A stretch of 64,000 bases of DNA, from positions 107,180,638 through 107,244,637 of the forward strand of contig OV884014.1 in NCBI GenBank assembly GCA_930367205.1. The letters are read 5' to 3'. The notes under the pieces were generated by a model. The model had not been told where the DNA came from. It saw only the letters and a list, made by a program, of their open reading frames with translations, and did not search any database. The DNA is from Acanthosoma haemorrhoidale. Taxonomy: Eukaryota > Arthropoda > Insecta > Hemiptera > Acanthosomatidae. Both the position numbers and the translations under genes were made by a program. Position 1 is the stretch's first letter. Each line of letters opens with the position of its first letter. Below are positions 60,961-64,000 of this stretch, in pieces.

Positions 60961-63697
60961 GGAGTAAATGAGTATTCGTAATCTTTGCCTTTGATGAAAA
61001 TGCTCAAAAAATAGTGAGTGTGGCGACTAGTAGACTAACAATTGTGTGAAAAGTATGTTACGTGATCGTCGTCCTATCCAAATCTTAGGTTTTCTCGTCA
61101 TCATGATGACCCTATTTATAATTAGGGCCCGAGTATAAGGTAGGAATAAAACCTTATCCTTTTTTTATCCTGATTGCGACCGAATATGTCTCGCCCTAGC
61201 GTGAAAGGGGGACATACAGACTTGCATACGACTGAAACGAACGAGTTAAAAATTAATATAAAAATAATATTAATTTAAATTAAATGAAAATAAATAATTT
61301 AAAAAATATTATTTTTCCTTATTTCATATATGTGAATTCTTGACATTGGAAAGTGGAAAAGTTTAGCGACAATAATTTAATGAAAAGTGTTTTGTATCAC
61401 GTCTTAACAAGAAAGAAATAATACAATAATTCATTTTATAGGGTCAAATTAACCTTTTACTTAGTTTGTAATTTTAAATTGTTTCTGCTTTCCTAAATAT
61501 CACTAAACTATCGCTAACTCAAAATTCAATGTGAGTAAGAAATCAGTTCGAATTATCCATAGTTCGAGTAAACCAAATTTGGATTGAGATACAGAGAGTA
61601 AACTTGAAAGTGTTATCATCCACCAGTTACATTTATAAACATGGTAGTGCATTTAAATATGTACATATATTAGTTATTTTGTAGCTACGCTCTACATAAG
61701 TGTTTTATTCGTTTACACATTTATTCTGTCCTGAACTACGAAAAAATTAAACTATTAAGTTTTAGGAAAAAAACCCAGAAACTCTTGGAATAACCTATTA
61801 CAGGTGTTATAGGTAATAAGTTTCAATCCTTAAAATCTGTATCTCAGGTTCCCCCATTCGTTAACTAGAAGTAAAATAAATATTGCAGACAAAAGAAGAT
61901 GAGGAGAGACATGACTGTGCCATAAATATAATTTATATTAGCTGATAATAAATAATTAAATACACATTTTATTTGATTGATGGTTTCTTATCGCCCCTAT
62001 TTCCTATTTTCATTTCCTTCAAATTAATTCCAAGTAGATACTGAGGGAGAACAATTAAAGCAATTTTGAAGGAGCTTATAATCTGCTGTGGTGACAAAGG
62101 TAAGTACAGGATTTTCTAAACGAAATACAGGCTTCAATACGGTATTTAGGTTGGGCCCTATTTTGGAATACGTAAGGATTTGGGTTTTTGATTGTTTAAT
62201 CTTTTTCTATAATTTAAGTTACATGGATGTGTTTGTGTGTTTTCTAGCATAGTATCATCAGATAAACAACTCGGATATCACGCCAGGATACGCAACTAAT
62301 TTATTCTTAGATAACTTGAGCCGTAGCCATATATATAAAATGAAAAAAAAAATCTTCTGAATATAGTTAATGGTTAACACAATACCGCGATTTTTTAGAG
62401 AGATAATGTTGTTAATACCCTCCGACATTTCTGTCTCCATCACCCCTCCCCCCCCCCCACAGCTCAACTGAAGGTAGGTGGTATATCCAGGCCACATCCT
62501 GAGGGAGGCGAACCCACAGCCATAAACATAAGGAAATATGTAACAAAAATTAAATGCTTGTTGAGCGTGGTATATAAAAGTTTAACATAGAAGAGTTTAA
62601 TTATTTGCTTCTACCATGAAAATTCAAAGTATTTAATTAATAAACCATCCTTAATTACTATCCAAAGAAAAAATACTGGCAGGGTCTGACTTGAACCTTC
62701 TTGTTTCAGTGGTTTGAACTTTCTCGCTCCACTGCCAATGATAGTGAGATTACGTTGATAATGATTATGTTACATAAATCATTAATAAACACATCCAAAT
62801 CATTTAGTTAATAACATCATCGCTTTATGTAACAGTGTTAGTGTTAATTAAATATACCAAGTATAACTAGGTATTTTTCAGAAAAACATATCTGTACCTT
62901 ATGTCATATATTTTATAAAAAGTATGTTATTTTAAATACATAACTAACGAGATTTTTAACTAAGATTGTACAATTTAAACTGTAATTTGTAAAAAGACAA
63001 CAAGATTTATTTGAGCTATTTGTTAATGTGTGTTTAAAAGAAATTGTAACTACATAAACCATTACGTCTATCAATAAAACCAAATACAGTTGTTAACTAA
63101 CTGCATACGGCATACGAGAGAAAACGAGCGAAAAAAGTAAGGAAAGCTACGTCTAAAGGTAAAAAGAGACATAGTGGTATAGTTGCCAATACAAATGTAC
63201 TTCTAGTTAGTGGGAGAGGCAGGACACGGATAGACTGGGCCAGGAAAAGGCTCGTTGTCTCCATTGCCGAGGATCGCCGTTATTGGGATTTATGTTCTAC
63301 TCATGGTGGGGTTGGCAACACTTATTTCCATCGAGGTTCAAATGTTATTAACATTACACTCTATGGAGTATCCACTCTACCGTTCCAGAGTGCTTCTTCA
63401 CATAATCCCTTAGCTAAGACATGACATTTGGATTTAACCGGCTAATTATGTAACCTGTTTTTTTTCCTTTATAATAAAACTTTGATTATTTAATTACATA
63501 TTACTATTCCTTATTTTTATTACCTTAATTTATTCTTCTTTATTATTATGATATAACAAAAAAAGGCTATTAATATTGAATGTACAAACATACATGCATG
63601 TAATTTTAACTATGCAATTTGTAGTAACCAATAAATACCTATTAATTAATAAATATACACTCCTTCTGGCCCTCCACATTTTATTTATTTTATTAGG
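60961..63697. other. No gene recognised
   Basis: AT-rich. A C-run lies at about 62447-62458. No open frame of interest was found. Confidence 0.4.
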
Positions 63698-64000
63698 GTT
63701 TGGCACGCAGGTTTGCTCTACAAGCTCAAAAGACATTTACCACAGACCCTTTTCCTAATCCTACAGTCCTACCTTTCAAACCGCTTCTTCCAAGTCCGCT
63801 GTGGCTTAGAATACTGTAACTACTATCCCATAAATGCAGGAGTTCCACAGGGCAGTGTCCTAGGCCCCATCCTCTATAACCTATACACCGCTGATGTCCC
63901 CTCTACTTCCAACACCTTCTTGGCCACATTTGCAGATGACACTGCAGTCTTGTCATCCCACCCAGACCCCGACATAGCATCCCATAACCTTCAAAAACAC
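63698..64000 (+). CDS. Jockey-type LINE reverse transcriptase, intact to the window edge
   Basis: An uninterrupted frame reads VWHAGLLYKLKRHLPQTLF, then SYLSNRFFQVRCGLEY, NAGVPQGSVLGPILYNLY and FLATFADDTAVLSSHPDPD, ending at QKH where the window stops. These are RT palm blocks with the FADD catalytic pair. The homology begins abruptly at about 63698 in AT-rich DNA, so the copy is 5'-truncated; its 3' half lies beyond the window. It is much better preserved than the relative at 20380-21235. Confidence 0.85.

Noticed and set aside
62660..62760. tRNA-like sequence on the minus strand (GGTTCAAGTC)
   Set aside because: No consistent cloverleaf; acceptor and T stems do not pair.

Overview
The window looks like AT-rich nuclear DNA from an insect. 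The evidence is spliced genes with GT-AG introns, insect-type gustatory receptors, and a dense mix of insect transposon relics (mariner, DD41D, Tigger, Jockey-type LINEs, Ty3/gypsy). A hemipteran is a reasonable guess, but nothing here proves it.

Two kinds of host gene are present. On the minus strand, positions 3672-20045 hold most of an SLC6 (neurotransmitter:sodium symporter family) transporter. Nine well-supported transmembrane and loop exons plus a C-terminal exon join in compatible phases. A 32-nt microexon probably lies just upstream of the TM1 exon, and the first exon with the start codon was not found. On the plus strand, positions 22743-42835 hold a small tandem cluster of gustatory receptor (Gr) sequences. 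These are an old pseudogene at 22743-24125, a large first exon at 30783-31589 with one in-frame TGA, and a complete four-exon gene at 40100-42835. No C-terminal exons of its own were found for the 30783 exon, and its splice phase fits the downstream exons of the 40100 gene. The locus may therefore use alternative first exons with a shared C-terminus, as some Drosophila Gr loci do.

Most of the rest is transposon debris. 5.1-9.7 kb (inside the last SLC6 intron): a 37-bp minisatellite, a DD41D transposase relic and two gypsy-type integrase relics. 20.4-21.2 kb and 63.7-64 kb: Jockey-type reverse transcriptases, the second intact up to the window edge. 23.2, 26.8, 33, 34.8-36.3 and 37.9-39.7 kb: copies of one other LINE family in both orientations. 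36.4-37.5 kb: an R1-like relic. 32.2, 34.0, 43.7, 46.5, 54.4 and 57.1 kb: solo or partial LTRs of one family. 43.3 kb: a Helitron helicase fragment. 57.8-58.7 kb: Tigger. 59.8-60.9 kb: mariner. Simple repeats include a tract of about 320 bp of CT at 52 kb and a 38-bp minisatellite at 51.2 kb.

The most interesting points are the Gr cluster (possible shared exons, a readthrough-prone TGA, an exon-for-exon pseudogene with a LINE insertion and target-site duplication), the SLC6 Asn-to-Ser change at the conserved Na1 position, and a minisatellite whose every unit carries consensus-like splice acceptor and donor signals.
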